64,000 nucleotides of DNA from Phymorhynchus buccinoides (GCA_017654935.2 CM065710.1:30332405-30396404); one strand, 5' to 3'. Positions 31,226 to 42,526 are shown, numbered from the stretch's first letter. The notes: generated from the letters alone by a model not told the origin. Numbers and translations are program-made.

Positions 31226-32235
31226 GTACCTACCCTACATACCTACACTCTTCCTGACTACCTCTCTTCTCCCCTCTCTGCCCACATACCCACACTTCCT
31301 GACTGCCTCTCTTCTGTCCTCTCTGCCTACATACCCACACTCTTCCTGACTACCTCTCTTCTCTCCTCTCTGCCTACATACCCACACTCTTCCTGACTAC
31401 CTCTCTTCTCTCCTCTCTGCCTACATACCCACACTCTTCCTGACTACCTCTCTCCTCTCTGCCTACATACCCACACTCTTCCTGACTACCTCTCTCCTCT
31501 CTGCCTACATACCCACACTCTTCCTGACTACCTCTCTTCTCTCTCTCTGCCTACATACCCACACTCTTCCTGACTACCTCTCTCTCTCTGCCTACATACC
31601 CACACTCTTCCTGACTACCTCTCTTCTCTCCTCTCTGCCTACATACCCACACTCTTCCTGACTACCTCTCTTCTCTCCTCTCTGCCTACATACCCACACT
31701 CTTCCTGACTACCTCTCTTCTCTCCTCTCTGCCTACATACCTCACTCTTCCTGACTACCTCCTCTCTGCCTACATACCCACACTCTTCCTGACTACCTCT
31801 CTTCTCTCCTCTCTGCCTACATACCTAGACACTCTTCCTGACTACCTCTCTTCTCTCCTCTCTGCCTACATACCCACACTCTTCCTGACTACCTCTCTTC
31901 TCTCCTCTCTGCCTACATACCCACACTCTTCCTGACTACCTCTCTCCTCTCTGCCTACATACCCACACTCTTCCTGACTACCTCTCTTCTCTCCTCTCTG
32001 CCTACATACCCACACTCTTCCTGACTACCTCTCTTCTCTCCTCTCTGCCTACATACCCACACTCTTCCTGACTACCTCTCTTCTCTCCTCTCTGCCTACA
32101 TACCCACTCTCTTCCTGACTGCCTCTCTTCTCTCCTCTCTGCCTACATACCCACACTCTTCCTGACTACCTCTCTTCTCTCTGCCTACATACCCACACTC
32201 TTCCTGACTACCTCTCTTCTCTCCTCTCTGCCTAC
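31226..32235. repeat. Minisatellite in intron 4 (about 45-47 bp unit)
   Basis: More than 20 copies of a pyrimidine-rich unit, CTACATACCCACACTCTTCC then TGACTACCTCTCTTCTCTCC, with units varying by small CTCT deletions. It starts immediately after the exon 4 donor, and the first bases (TACCTACCCTACATACC) grade into the unit. Confidence 0.95.
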
Positions 32236-32271
32236 ACACCAGAACACAACCTCAGATCGAGCAACCTAAAA

Positions 32272-32905
32272 CAGACCTGTTTACTCTTTTCGAGTCTTAT
32301 AAGACCTTCACAAATCACCCAAGCTGAGGTCTTATAAGGGAGGGGTCTTATAACAGAGGTAATTTTAGTACTAACAAAGAAGGGCAATGTCTCCAGAGAA
32401 GTAGGTCTTAGTGGGAGGGAGTCTTATAATGGAAGGTCTTATAAGGGAGGTTCCACTGTATTCTACTCAATTTGGACCTCTACTGCTCTTCAAAATTGAA
32501 AACAATGCTCTAAAGGACAATGTCTCCAGAGAAGTAGGTCTTATGTGGGAGGGAGTCTTATAATGGAAGGTCTTATAAGGGAGGTTCCACTGTATTCTAC
32601 TCAATTTGGACCTCTACTGCTCTTCAAAATTGAAAACAATGCTCTAAAGAAGGGCAATGTCTCAGAGAAGTAGGTCTTATGTGGGAGGGAGTCTTATAAT
32701 GGAAGGTCTTATAAGGGAGGTTCCACTGTATTCTACTCAATTTGGACCTCTACTGCTTTTCAAAATTGAAAACAATGCTCTAATTACTCATTTTCAGTGA
32801 ACATTGTTTGATGGTTTAATGAATAAAGCTACACATTTTGAGCCAGAACTGCTCATTTCAGCTGTCCAGACTACTCCAGACTTGTGTAAGGGGTAAACAG
32901 GTCTG
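32272..32905. mobile_element. CAGACCTGTTTAC MITE with nested pogo-like element and tripled junction
   Basis: Outer termini CAGACCTGTTTACTCTTTTC and GGTAAACAGGTCTG. A pogo-like insert starts near 32298 (TCTTATAAGACCTTCACAAA) and ends GGGAGGTTCCACTGTA at 32460. Then the segment from AATGTCTC in the insert through its terminus and into TTCTACTCAATTTGGACCTC of the host MITE is repeated two more times (about 125-130 bases each). Confidence 0.88.
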
Positions 32906-32924
32906 TTAAAACTTCTCTGCAAAC

Positions 32925-33560
32925 CTGTCACCAAGTACAAAACGGTTGGAAACTGATCTTTTCGTTTCCAAGCACCACACATCTGAAACAATCTCCCTTT
33001 CTCTCTCCGCAGCTCTCTCCATCTCTGTCTTCTTTCAAAACTGGCCTGAAGACGCATCTTTTTTTTATAGAAAATATCTCATTTCTGTCTGTCCATCCAC
33101 TGTCGGTCAACCGTATTATAAACAATTTGTTTGTATGTAGGTGTTTTAAATGAGTTGTGTGAGTTCAATAAAGTGATTTTTTTTTGTTTCTAAATAATTT
33201 TTCATTACGTGAACAGGGCTCCCAATCGCCCCGCAAAACAAGGGGTCCCAGGGACTCCTTCACTTACAGCGTAGAGGGTCCTAGAGGCAGGATAGAGGGT
33301 CCCAGTGGCATTGCAAATGCTAAAAAGAATGTTTCTAGTGCATCCCTGGGACCCCCTGCACATTCTTCTAGAGGGTCCTTGAGAATTTTAGTGCTTCATA
33401 GACCCTCAAATGGCAAATGGGGGTCCCTGGGAGCCCTGATGTATTTTGAATATCTTTTATGTGCGTGGGGTAAACTTTTTGTTTTTAATGTAAAGCGCAG
33501 CGAGTCCTGCTGTGTCAGGAGAATAGCACTGTAGAAGATTTAAAATTAAAATTAAATGTT
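32925..33560 (+). mobile_element. LINE 3' end, broken, with inserted MITE
   Basis: Across frames the + strand encodes the typical C-terminal LINE tail (VGN-FRFQAPHIWNNLPFSL then FKTGLKTHLFF), with frameshifts. The 3' UTR continues to a terminus with GTAAAGCGCAGCGAGTCC and GATTTAAAATTAAAATTAAA near 33540-33556. A hAT-like MITE at 33214-33438 interrupts it. Confidence 0.7.
33214..33438 (+). mobile_element. hAT-like MITE (CAGGGCTCCC family), intact ends
   Basis: CAGGGCTCCCAATCGCCCCG to CCCTGGGAGCCCTG, 225 bases, inserted in the LINE 3' end around it. It contains a small internal duplication (CAAATGGCAAATGGGGG). Confidence 0.88.
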
Positions 33561-34531
33561 GTTTTTTCTCCACTATATATTCTTGTGTTTTCATTTCAGA
33601 GATTTTTTAAAACTTTTTAGGCCCCTTATAGCCTGATTCCGCCCATGACATCCATTACTTTCTCCTACCAAGCCGTCTAAAACCGCCCCTGTACACCCAC
33701 TTCGTTATGTATTTTGGAGTTAAAATTGCAATATAAAAAACCCTAAAATATCACATAACAAAAAAAACATTGCAAGTTAAACATTCTTCATTTATACACA
33801 AACCCTGAACATTTGAAGTCAATCCATCAAGAAGATATTTTTTTAAACAAAGTACCCCATTTCAGGCCCAGTTTACCAACATTAATTTGGTGGTTACAGG
33901 GAGTAGAGTCGTCATTTTAATTGGGGTTACAAGTGTTAAATACATTTTTTTACTCCTAAATTGTTTAACTTCTTGAAGAAGATGGTGGAAGAAGTGTCTG
34001 TTGCTTCGTCTAATTAACCCTCTCTAGGACACAGACGCCAAATGTGACCGAATTTTGTCAACTCATGCAGCCCGTATGCGCCGATTGCGCCCGCTGAACG
34101 CCAGGTCTAGTAGTTTCACTTTCACTTTCGCCCTACCCACAATGCAATATACTAAGTTCTTCCTGTTCCTGACTCTCAGTGGTCCGTTTTTTTGTTCTTA
34201 CAGCAAGGGAAAGCACCCACTAGTCTTTTTGAACGGATTTTTTGATGCGCAGTATTGACTCGGCGCGATGCTCGGAGCGCCATTATGGATTTTTTTAAAT
34301 TCCAATTCATGGTTGTGTGACAGTGTGTTAGCTTTGGAATGAAAATATCATCATTGCTATTCAATATGCATCTTTCAGAAATGAAATGTGAGTTAGACTT
34401 TATTTTGGGTGATTTTTGTAATGAGTTAATTCCCATCTCTCGGGAACTGGGATCGATTCCCGGTTCGAATGGTTGGGAGTCATTGGGTTAATATTAAATT
34501 ATATGGTTTTGTGTGTTTTTTTGCTTCCCAG
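33561..34531 (+). other. Intron 4, last part; nothing firm
   Basis: AT-rich intron. TTAACCC at 34016 and GGGTTAA near 34484 face each other but do not extend to inverted termini, so I do not call an element. Confidence 0.4.
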
Positions 34532-34661
34532 GATGGTGGACGTTGGAGGTCAGAGGTCAGAGCGAAGGAAGTGGATTCACTGTTTTGAGAACGTGACCTC
34601 CATCATGTTTCTAGTCGCCTTAAGTGAATACGATCAAGTCTTGGTCGAGTCCGACAATGAG
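34532..34661 (+). CDS. GNAQ: Gq alpha subunit, coding exon 5
   Basis: Completes Arg196, then [20 protein letters not shown] and [15 protein letters not shown], ending LVESDNE at residue 239. DVGGQ (199-203) is the G3/switch II motif; Gln203 positions the attacking water in GTP hydrolysis (vertebrate Gln209). The 3' site is TTTTTTTGCTTCCCAG. The donor after GAG is GTAAGG, phase 0. The exon end, GACAATGAGGTA, is the seed of the minisatellite at 35305-36507. Confidence 0.97.
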
Positions 34662-34743
34662 GTAAGGTCACTTGCAAAACCTGTAGACTTGACTCATTCA
34701 AATCGTTCCGGACATATAAAAGTCCGGAATTAATAGACAACTG

Positions 34744-34985
34744 TTAACCCTTTCACCACCAGCCATATTTCAGCCAAACATTTGTATTAAATTACCTGGG
34801 TAGAGAACAAAATCCATCTGCAGTATTGGGAATTCTTCTGTGACATATATAAAAGGTCTATCCTTACTTCCCCAAACTAAGACAATAGGGTCTTTGGATA
34901 ATAGGCCCCATTTTGATACCTTTTAGTGACATAGGTGTTAAATCACTGTGGTGCTAAAATGCGACGTTGGCGGTGAAAGGGTTAA
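34744..34985 (+). mobile_element. TTAA-flanked MITE (family 1)
   Basis: TTAACCCTTTCACCACCAGC to TTGGCGGTGAAAGGGTTAA with TTAA on both flanks, 242 bases. Confidence 0.9.
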
Positions 34986-35304
34986 TTTAATGTATTTGCT
35001 TCAAGGGAAGTAAATCTGTGCACACAATACTTTGGTCACTTCTAAACTCGCTTCGTTCCATTAAACCACAATTTTGCCTCTGACTTTGCTTTTGTGTGGA
35101 AACCAATCGGTGTAGAGTTTTTCTATATAAAGTATATATATAAAAAAAAGTCTGATCTATCACTTCCCTATTTCTGAACCTGAAGTAAAAACCCTGTAAT
35201 CTTCTTTCATTTCTCCTTTTGTTTATGTATGGTTTGTTTGTGTGTATGACTGGAGTGATTTGTGAGTTTTTTGACTAATTCAAAGTCGTTGCGATGCGAA
35301 TAAG

Positions 35305-36507
35305 CTAAGTACTGTGCACACGGCACAAACCTTTAACACAAGGCTCGACAATGAGGTAGGTCACTTGCAGAACCTGCAGACTAAGTACTGTGCACACGGC
35401 ACAAGCCTTTAACACAAGGCTCGACAATGAGGTAGGTCACTTGCAGAACCTGCAGACTAAGTACTGTGCACACGGCACAAGCCTTTAACACAAGGCTCGA
35501 CAATGAGGTAGGTCACTCACAGAACCTGCAGACTAAGTACTGTGCACACGGCACAAGCCTTTACACAAGACTCGACAATGAGGTAGGTCACTCAACAGAA
35601 CAGAACCTGCAGACTAAGTACTGTGCACACGGCACAAGCCTTTAACACAAGGCTCGACAATGAGGTAGGTCACTCACAGAACCTGCAGACTAAGTACTGT
35701 GCACACGGCACAAGCCTTTACACAAGACTCGACAATGAGGTAGGGCACTCAACAGAACAGAACCTGCTGACTAAGTATTGTGCACACGGCACAAGCCTTT
35801 AACACAAGGCTCGACAATGAGGTAGGTCACTTGTAGAATCTGCAGACTAAGTACTGTGCACACGGCACAAGCCTTTAACACAAGGCTCGACAATGAGGTA
35901 GGTCACTTGTAGAATCTGCAGGCTAAGTACTGTGCACACGGCACAAGCCTTTAACACAAGGCTCGACAATGAGGTAGGTCACAAAACAGAACAGAACCTG
36001 CAGACTAAGTACTGTGCACACGGCACAAGCCTTTAACACAAGGCTCGACAATGAGGTAGGTCACTCAACAGAACAGAACCTGCAGACTAAGTACTGTGCA
36101 CACGGCACAAGCCTTTACACAAGACTCGACAATGAGGTAGGTCACAAAACAGAACAGAACCTGCAGACTAAGTACTGTGCACACGGCACAAGCCTTTAAC
36201 ACAACGCTCGACAATGAGGTAGGTCACTCACAGAACCTGCAGACTAAGTACTGTGCACACGGCACAAGCCTTTAACACAAGGCTCGACAATGAGGTAGGT
36301 CACTTGCAGAATCTGCAGACTAAGTACTGTGCACACGGCACAAGCCTTTAACACAAGGCTCGACAATGAGGTAGGTCACTTGCAGAACCTGCAGACTAAG
36401 TACTGTGCACACGGCACAAGCCTTTAACACAAGGCTCGACAATGAGGTAGGTCACTCGCACAACCTGCAGACTAAGTACTGTGCACACGGCACAAGCCTT
36501 TACACAA
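35305..36507 (+). repeat. Minisatellite derived from the exon 5 donor (about 16 units)
   Basis: Units of about 72-84 bases: CTAAGTACTGTGCACACGGC, ACAAGCCTTTAACACAAGGC, TCGACAATGAGGTAGGTCAC, TTGCAGAACCTGCAGA. The third and fourth blocks match the exon 5 end and intron start (CCGACAATGAGGTAAGGTCA then CTTGCAAAACCTGTAGAC). Each unit thus carries a GAG|GTAGGT donor-like site. Some units have CAACAGAACAGAAC in place of TTGCAGAAC. Confidence 0.93.
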
Positions 36508-36536
36508 AGAACTGTTGCAAATTTGTCGCTGTCGTT

Positions 36537-36817
36537 ATGTTTTTAGTCGCCTTAGAGCCAGCGCAGTGCTATATATAAGCAAGTAGTAGGCTAAAAATGT
36601 CAGTTTCTGCTCGCAGCGAAAGCATCCTTTTTCAAAAAGGAGGGAAAAACTAAACTGACGCAGGCGAAACCCCGCAGCTAGGAGAGTCGCTGGCTTGTTT
36701 CTCTCTCTCTCCCCCACTCACAACTGACTACCCGATTCCTGGGATCGGCTCTTTTATAGCCCAGTTGTGCCTTTATTAAGTGAATACGATCAAGTCTCGG
36801 TCGAGTCTGACAATGAG
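36537..36817 (+). repeat. Split extra copy of the exon 5 3' half
   Basis: ATGTTTTTAGTCGCCTTA (36537-36554) and TTAAGTGAATACGATCAAGT...GTCTGACAATGAG then GTAGCT (36776-36823) are the two parts of exon 5 from its ATGTTTCTAGTCGCC onward. About 221 bases are inserted between them; TTA lies at both edges, which could be a 3-bp target duplication. The ends of the insert (GAGCCAGCGCAGTGCTATAT and ATAGCCCAGTTGTGCC) are weakly inverted. Confidence 0.85.
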
Positions 36818-37532
36818 GTAGCTAACGCACGCTGCACAAATCTTCAGGCAAATTGCTTGTGCTAATTAACTAGTCGAGGTTTTTCTTTGCCCAACTGATC
36901 AGCCGAACTTAAGAGAAGGACCTCACGCTGGCTCCACGACCAAGACATTGCCGTCGGTAGGGGGGCTTTTTGGGTGGCGTATGTTAGCTCAGAACAGGCT
37001 CCACTGAACTTGAAACGTAGCAGTGCAGTGTCTGTTCTGCAGGCATGGGCATTGTCAGTCTTTTGGCTGATTTCAGCTTTTTTTATGGTCCTCTTCAGTC
37101 TTTTTTTTGCAAGTTTCAGCTTTTTTGATGGTCCAGGACATTTATGAGATAAAAAAACAACACAATGAGTAAAACTAAACATATCATTCTTATCTCTTAT
37201 ACTGTTTTTAAGGCTTAGATAACGGAAGAAGCTTCATTTTCTGGGGGCTGTATCCCAACACACAGTTTTCAGGTTTTTATTATTTTTATTCCTTGTTCCT
37301 ATGCCTGCTTCCAGACCCCAATTTTCAGTCTTTTTTGTCTTCTCTAATTCCCATGCCTGGTTCTGGATCTCAGATGTCCTAACATAGATTCGCTCCCCTT
37401 GGACAGCTGATTTCAGATTCTGCATCCTGAAAAGCCAGGGTGTTGCTGCAAGTTGGGCACCCCATAAGATGGGAGAGCCAAAAAGAAAAGTTTCTTGGTG
37501 GAATCTACATTCTAACATTCATTGGTTGTGTA
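36818..37532 (+). mobile_element. Intron 5 with an element bounded by CAGGCATGGG and CCCATGCCTG
   Basis: CAGGCATGGGCATTGTCAGT near 37040 and TTCTCTAATTCCCATGCCTG ending near 37359 are inverted termini around AT-rich sequence with repeated TTTCAGCTTTTTTGATGG-like motifs. Related to 41913-42046. Confidence 0.55.
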
Positions 37533-37840
37533 CTAAAGAAAGGTGACAGAGTGGGTAAGACGTTCGCCTGCCAAATGTAATGCGTGACTGCATCGTGAGA
37601 CCCAGGTTCGAATCCCGGCCTCGCCCTTTCTTTCTAGTTAGGAAAATCGAACAGAACGTCGAGTCCTTCGGATGGGGACTTAAAACTAGTCTGACCTGTG
37701 CGCTTTACGCACGTAAAAATCCCACGGCAGTTGAAAGTCGTTAAGAGCAGGGAGAAATCCTGCTGCCTGGTAAGGCCAAACTGATAGCTAGGTTTCCCAA
37801 ATGTGCCCACACCCCCCCTCCTCACCCAGGTTCTATCTCG
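37533..37840 (+). mobile_element. tRNA-derived SINE
   Basis: A-box-like GACAGAGTGGGTAAGACG near 37546 and B box GGTTCGAATCC at 37605-37615, then CCTTCGGATGGGGACTTAAA and GCACGTAAAAATCCCACGGC, the body of a common animal SINE type. It ends about 50 bases before Gq exon 6. Confidence 0.8.
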
Positions 37841-37856
37841 TTTTAAGTTGGATTAA

Positions 37857-38655
<799 letters not shown>

Positions 38656-38663
38656 TGTGTGTG

Positions 38664-38857
38664 CAGGGCTCCCAGGGACCCCCATTTGGGGGTCTATGTG
38701 GTACTAAAATTCTAAAGGACCCTCTAAAAGAATGTGCAGGGGGTCCCAGGGATGCACTAGAAAAATTATTTTTATCATTCGCAATGCCACTGGGACCCTC
38801 TATGCTGTAATTGGAGTCCCTGGGACCCCTTGTTTTGCAGGACGATTGGGAGCCCTG
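38664..38857 (-). mobile_element. hAT-like MITE (CAGGGCTCCC family)
   Basis: CAGGGCTCCCAGGGACCCCC to ATTGGGAGCCCTG, 194 bases. The flanks GTGTGTGT and GTGCGTGT fit an 8-bp target duplication with one change, as in hAT elements. Confidence 0.88.
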
Positions 38858-39239
38858 GTGCGTGTTGTGTGCGTGAGCATTGGCATAGCATAGCTGCGAA
38901 CCATTCGGAATTTCCCCTAATGTTTCCGTTTTCCAGCCGCAGTTTCGCATTTCCGATTATGACAGTAAAATTCCGGATTCCGAAATCGCAAAGGAAAAAA
39001 AAGAAGAAAATGTCAGATCCACGTGAAAGTGAACGTGCGTGCCATTTCCACAGCCATTCCAAATGCCAATCCAACATTTATTATCCCAGAAACCATAATC
39101 TGCGCATGTGCGGTAAGCTTTTTTTGCTGAACAAAATGGCGTCAAACAAAACCGGGAACTTGCGTCATATTTTCCGACATTTGTTCCTCGGTATAGAGAA
39201 CAATTTACAACTACCCGTACATCAATTCATGACTGTAGT

Positions 39240-39265
39240 TTCCCCTCCCCTCCCCCCCCCCCCCC

Positions 39266-39359
<94 letters not shown>

Positions 39360-39470
39360 TACTGTATGTTTGCCAAATAGTACCTCGACTTTGTATGGCA
39401 ATAAAAGTTCATTTCTGTTCGTGCACACACTCCCCTGCACGCGTTCACGTGCACATACACATACGCCTAC
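39240..39470. repeat. Poly-C, (CT)n and CA-rich tract
   Basis: Poly-C near 39254-39276 joins (CT)n from 39276 to 39356. CA-rich sequence follows near 39424-39465. Confidence 0.92.
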
Positions 39471-39724
39471 ACGCATAATGCATCGCAATGAAATTTAGGT
39501 TTAAAATTTAGTGGCCCGTTAGCGGCCCATCACCTTAAAAAAAAATGACCCCTCATTTTGTGTAGTCAGGGGTCATATGACCCATAAAGTCTGAAAGCAA
39601 TCTGAGGCTCTGTGTGCATGTGTGTCAATAAATGTAAGGTACCATTGAAAGAAAACCAGAGGTAACTGAATATTTGCATTCATGAATGGAAAATTTGTGT
39701 GTACATGATAAAGCCAGGGGTGTG

Positions 39725-39905
39725 TACCATATACAAGGATTTCCTGTTTTTGAATTTGACCAGAAAAGGAAGTTTAAAATAAGCATTTGTATAAATTGTG
39801 GAAAAAGCAAACTAAAATGCCTTCATAAATCCATTTTTTCTTCAGCTGCAGGGGGACATTACCCCTGGACCCCGGCCTTTCAGGTTTTTTCATTTTGTGT
39901 TGCAT
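39725..39905 (+). mobile_element. Dispersed repeat (GCATGGG family), partial
   Basis: ACAAGGATTTCCTGTTTTTG and GCTGCAGGGGGACATTACCC match 22950-23230 and 50717-51000. The middle portion is deleted. Confidence 0.7.
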
Positions 39906-39953
39906 CCATGTGAAGCAGACACTCCTGGTAAGTACACAGAAAACAGACTTACA

Positions 39954-40282
39954 AAGGGCTCCCGATCATCCTGCAAGACAAGGGGTCCCAGGGACCCTTT
40001 CATTTAGGGCGTAGAGGGCCCTAGAGGGGGGATAGAGGGTCCCCATTGCCTTGCAAATACAGACCTGTTTACTCTACTCTTTTCGAGTAGTATTCTACTC
40101 TAATTGGACCTCTACTAGTACTACTCTTCAAAATTGATAACGCTCTTTAATTCTTGATGTGCTACTCGATTTCTGTGAAGTGTTTGATGGTTTTAATGAA
40201 TAGGACTACTCATTTCACATCAAAGCTACTCATTTCAGCTATCCAGACTACTCAAAACTTGTGTAGGGGGTAACCAGGTCTG
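39954..40282. mobile_element. Partial hAT-like MITE followed by CAGACCTGTTTAC MITE
   Basis: 39954-40045 is a left-end fragment of the CAGGGCTCCC family (GGGCTCCCGATCATCCTG). 40060-40282 is a complete CAGACCTGTTTACTCTACTC...GGTAACCAGGTCTG element of 223 bases. Confidence 0.82.
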
Positions 40283-40466
40283 CAAATATTGAAACGCATA
40301 GCATTCCAAGTGCATGTGATGAGTAGCTTGAGAGAATGTCTAGACATGTGACTATGCACACACACACACACACACACACTCCCGCACGCACATACGCAGA
40401 GAGTAGGCAAATAGTTGGTCAGTGACATTCTGGGAGAGAGAAAAGTGGAAAAAGGTGAGAGAATCG

Positions 40467-40830
40467 GGTAAAGGTCAAGATGTGCCACCCCCCCTACATT
40501 TCTCGGTTAATTCCATTTTTCCGTTTTTGCCTTTCTTACCAGACATAAAGCTGTATTTATGAACCTTTTGAGCTAATTATCTTTTTGGAATACTAACCCT
40601 AACCCTATCCCCCCCCCCCCTATAAGACGGAAAAACGCAATGAACCTCGACTGTGACAAATGTGTGGTGTATTGCAGTAGGGGTAGGGTTAGGGTTATTA
40701 TTCGAAAAAGATAATTAATTAGCTGAAAAGGTTAATAAAATACAGCTTTGTTTGGTAAGAAAGGCAAAAACGGAAAAATGTAATTAACCGAGAAATGCAG
40801 GGGGGGGGGTGGCACATCTTGACCTTTGCC
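40467..40830. mobile_element. Fold-back element with internal telomere-like repeats, copy 1
   Basis: Arms GGTAAAGGTCAAGATGTGCC and GGCACATCTTGACC...TTTGCC are inverted for over 130 bases each. Flanks GAGAATCG (40459-40466) and GAGAATCA (40831-40838) look like an 8-bp target duplication. The arms end in telomere-like runs that face each other: ACTAACCCTAACCCTATCCC near 40593 and GTAGGGTTAGGGTTATTATT near 40682. No coding capacity. Confidence 0.88.
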
Positions 40831-40967
40831 GAGAATCAGTTGAATGAATTATGGGCGTAGCAGTAGTAAAAACAATGGACAGTGAAACAGTGAAAGGTCC
40901 TTGATTGGAGGTCATATAACTCGGAATGCCAGCACCATGGTTTGTTGAATGAACATCCTCCCCTGTG

Positions 40968-41278
40968 GGGATACCGGGGGGTCTTTTGTATAAATAGTTC
41001 CCCCACCTTCTGGAAGTTCTGTGCTTGTAACTTCCTCTAATCTGTCACTCTCTTTGACTCTGCCTTTTCCCTTTGCTTGCTTGTCATCTACTATCTTTCT
41101 GCCTTACCGGTCCATTCTCCTGCCTTTTTTCACGAAACTTTCAAAAAGATTTCCTCCAGCCGAAGTCGGACTTACTGGGCCTAACTATTTATTAGCTAGG
41201 CGCATGACGGCAGCATGACGCATATGCGCTCATATTTGACAGGAAACTGTCTGAGCGAACGGGGAAGAAGAAGAAGAA
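40968..41278 (+). mobile_element. SINE-like repeat with (GAA)n tail
   Basis: GTGGGGATACCGGGGGGTCT head, CACCTTCTGGAAGTTCTGTG, then CATGACGCATATGCGCTCAT and an AGAAGAAGAAGAA tail at 41266-41278. Inverted copy at 11350-11660. Confidence 0.7.
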
Positions 41279-41454
41279 TGAACATCTGTTCAACGTCCTC
41301 CGGTCTGGAACAGACATATGGGACATTAGTAGATATCAAGATGGTTGGAACGATCCTGGAGGCAATGCCCGGAGGCAGTGCAACACCAGGAAAGTCACGA
41401 AATTTTAACAATACAGACGTTAAAAATGGTTTGTTGTTTTGCCCATTTCTGTTT

Positions 41455-41552
41455 ATAGCGCATCCCTGCGACCCCCAACACATTCTCATAGAGGGTCATT
41501 TTTGCTTATAGTACTCCATAGACCCTCAAATGGGGGTCCCTGGGAGCCCTGA
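41455..41552 (+). mobile_element. Partial hAT-like MITE just upstream of exon 7
   Basis: GCGCATCCCTGCGACCCCCA to TCCCTGGGAGCCCTG, the right third of the CAGGGCTCCC family. Confidence 0.75.
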
Positions 41553-41609
41553 GTCACGTTCATCAGTGTGTGCAAATGAACACTGCTGACTGTGTGTGTG
41601 TGTGTGCAG

Positions 41610-41717
41610 GCGATAAGAAAGATGCAACGGCTGCCCGGGAGTTCATCTTGAAGATGTTTGTGGAGTTGAATCCAGACCCCGACAAGATCATCTATTCCCA
41701 CTTCACCTGTGCTACAG
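41610..41717 (+). CDS. GNAQ: Gq alpha subunit, coding exon 7
   Basis: Completes Gly291, then [20 protein letters not shown] and [15 protein letters not shown], ending with the first base of Asp327. TCAT (323-326) is the G5 motif that contacts the guanine base. The acceptor is (GT)nGCAG. The donor is ACA-G before GTGGGT, phase 1. The stretch before REF is the usual variable loop of Gq proteins. Confidence 0.97.
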
Positions 41718-41912
41718 GTGGGTGGTTTGTGTATGTGTCTGTAGTTAATGTTCTTGAGTGCTGCAGCCCAAGGGACTGGTTGGCTTGTCCTCGAATCCCG
41801 TTTTTCCCAAACCAGAAACCTTTGCGTTCAAGTTCTTATGTACTAGAGCCAAAAAGTTAAGCAACCCCTGACATTGGCCGTGGTTGTCGACAGGGCTATG
41901 ATTTTAATCTTA

Positions 41913-42046
41913 CAGGCATGGGAATTGTCCGTGGATTTCCGCGGGAAAAAAATTGAAATTGTTACTAAATACTTCGTTTTTGTTACTAAATACTTCAATT
42001 GGGGGGCTTTTCAGCGGTTCTTGTCTTTGACAATACCCATGCCTGT
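41913..42046. mobile_element. Element with CAGGCATGGGAATTGTC termini
   Basis: CAGGCATGGGAATTGTCCGT at the left and GACAATACCCATGCCTG at the right, about 134 bases. It sits directly against the next TTAA element. Confidence 0.75.
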
Positions 42047-42047
42047 C

Positions 42048-42526
42048 TTAACTCACTCGGGGCGAATGAGCCAGATCCGGCTCATGGCACGCACAACCGT
42101 TTAGGACGAATGGCCCGGCTCCGGCTCAGAGTTTTCAAGAGGTTTTGATTTCTGCCGTGTAACCAGTTTTCCGGTGCGAAGTCATAGCCTATTTTCAGTT
42201 TGCTTTGACCTTGCATCTCTTGAAATCAACCAATCATTGCAGACTTTACATTCAGCTTTGGTTGTAGAGGGGGGTCAAAGATCGGATTGTGAAATTTTCC
42301 TTCTTTCTATGTGTTAGCTGTTTTCATCAATAGGAAACTACGACGAAGGTAAGGAATCTAATATTTTATGATCGTTTAGTGCATGGTGTTGCTAATCTTT
42401 TCTGAAAATATTGATGCCTAACTCTTCATAACTTGGTTTGGGTGATTATTTTTTTTACGAACCTAGTCAAATGCCCAGTCCCCACAGAACAAGGGGAAAT
42501 AATTTGGCCAGTCCCGAGTGAGTTAA
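42048..42526. mobile_element. TTAA MITE (family 3, TTAACTCACTCGGG)
   Basis: Inverted termini TTAACTCACTCGGG and CCCGAGTGAGTTAA with TTAA at both outer edges, 479 bases. Near the left end are two copies of a CCGGCTC motif (GATCCGGCTCATGG, GCTCCGGCTCAGAG). No transposase frame. Confidence 0.88.

Noticed and set aside
34016..34488. TTAACCC and GGGTTAA facing each other, possible further TTAA MITE
   Set aside because: The ends stop matching after about seven bases and the interior matches no family in the window.
35305..36507. Regularly repeated units resembling a CRISPR array
   Set aside because: The whole unit is conserved with no variable spacers, and it is an intronic minisatellite derived from exon 5 in a eukaryotic gene. 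The same applies to 31226-32235 and 44670-45450.
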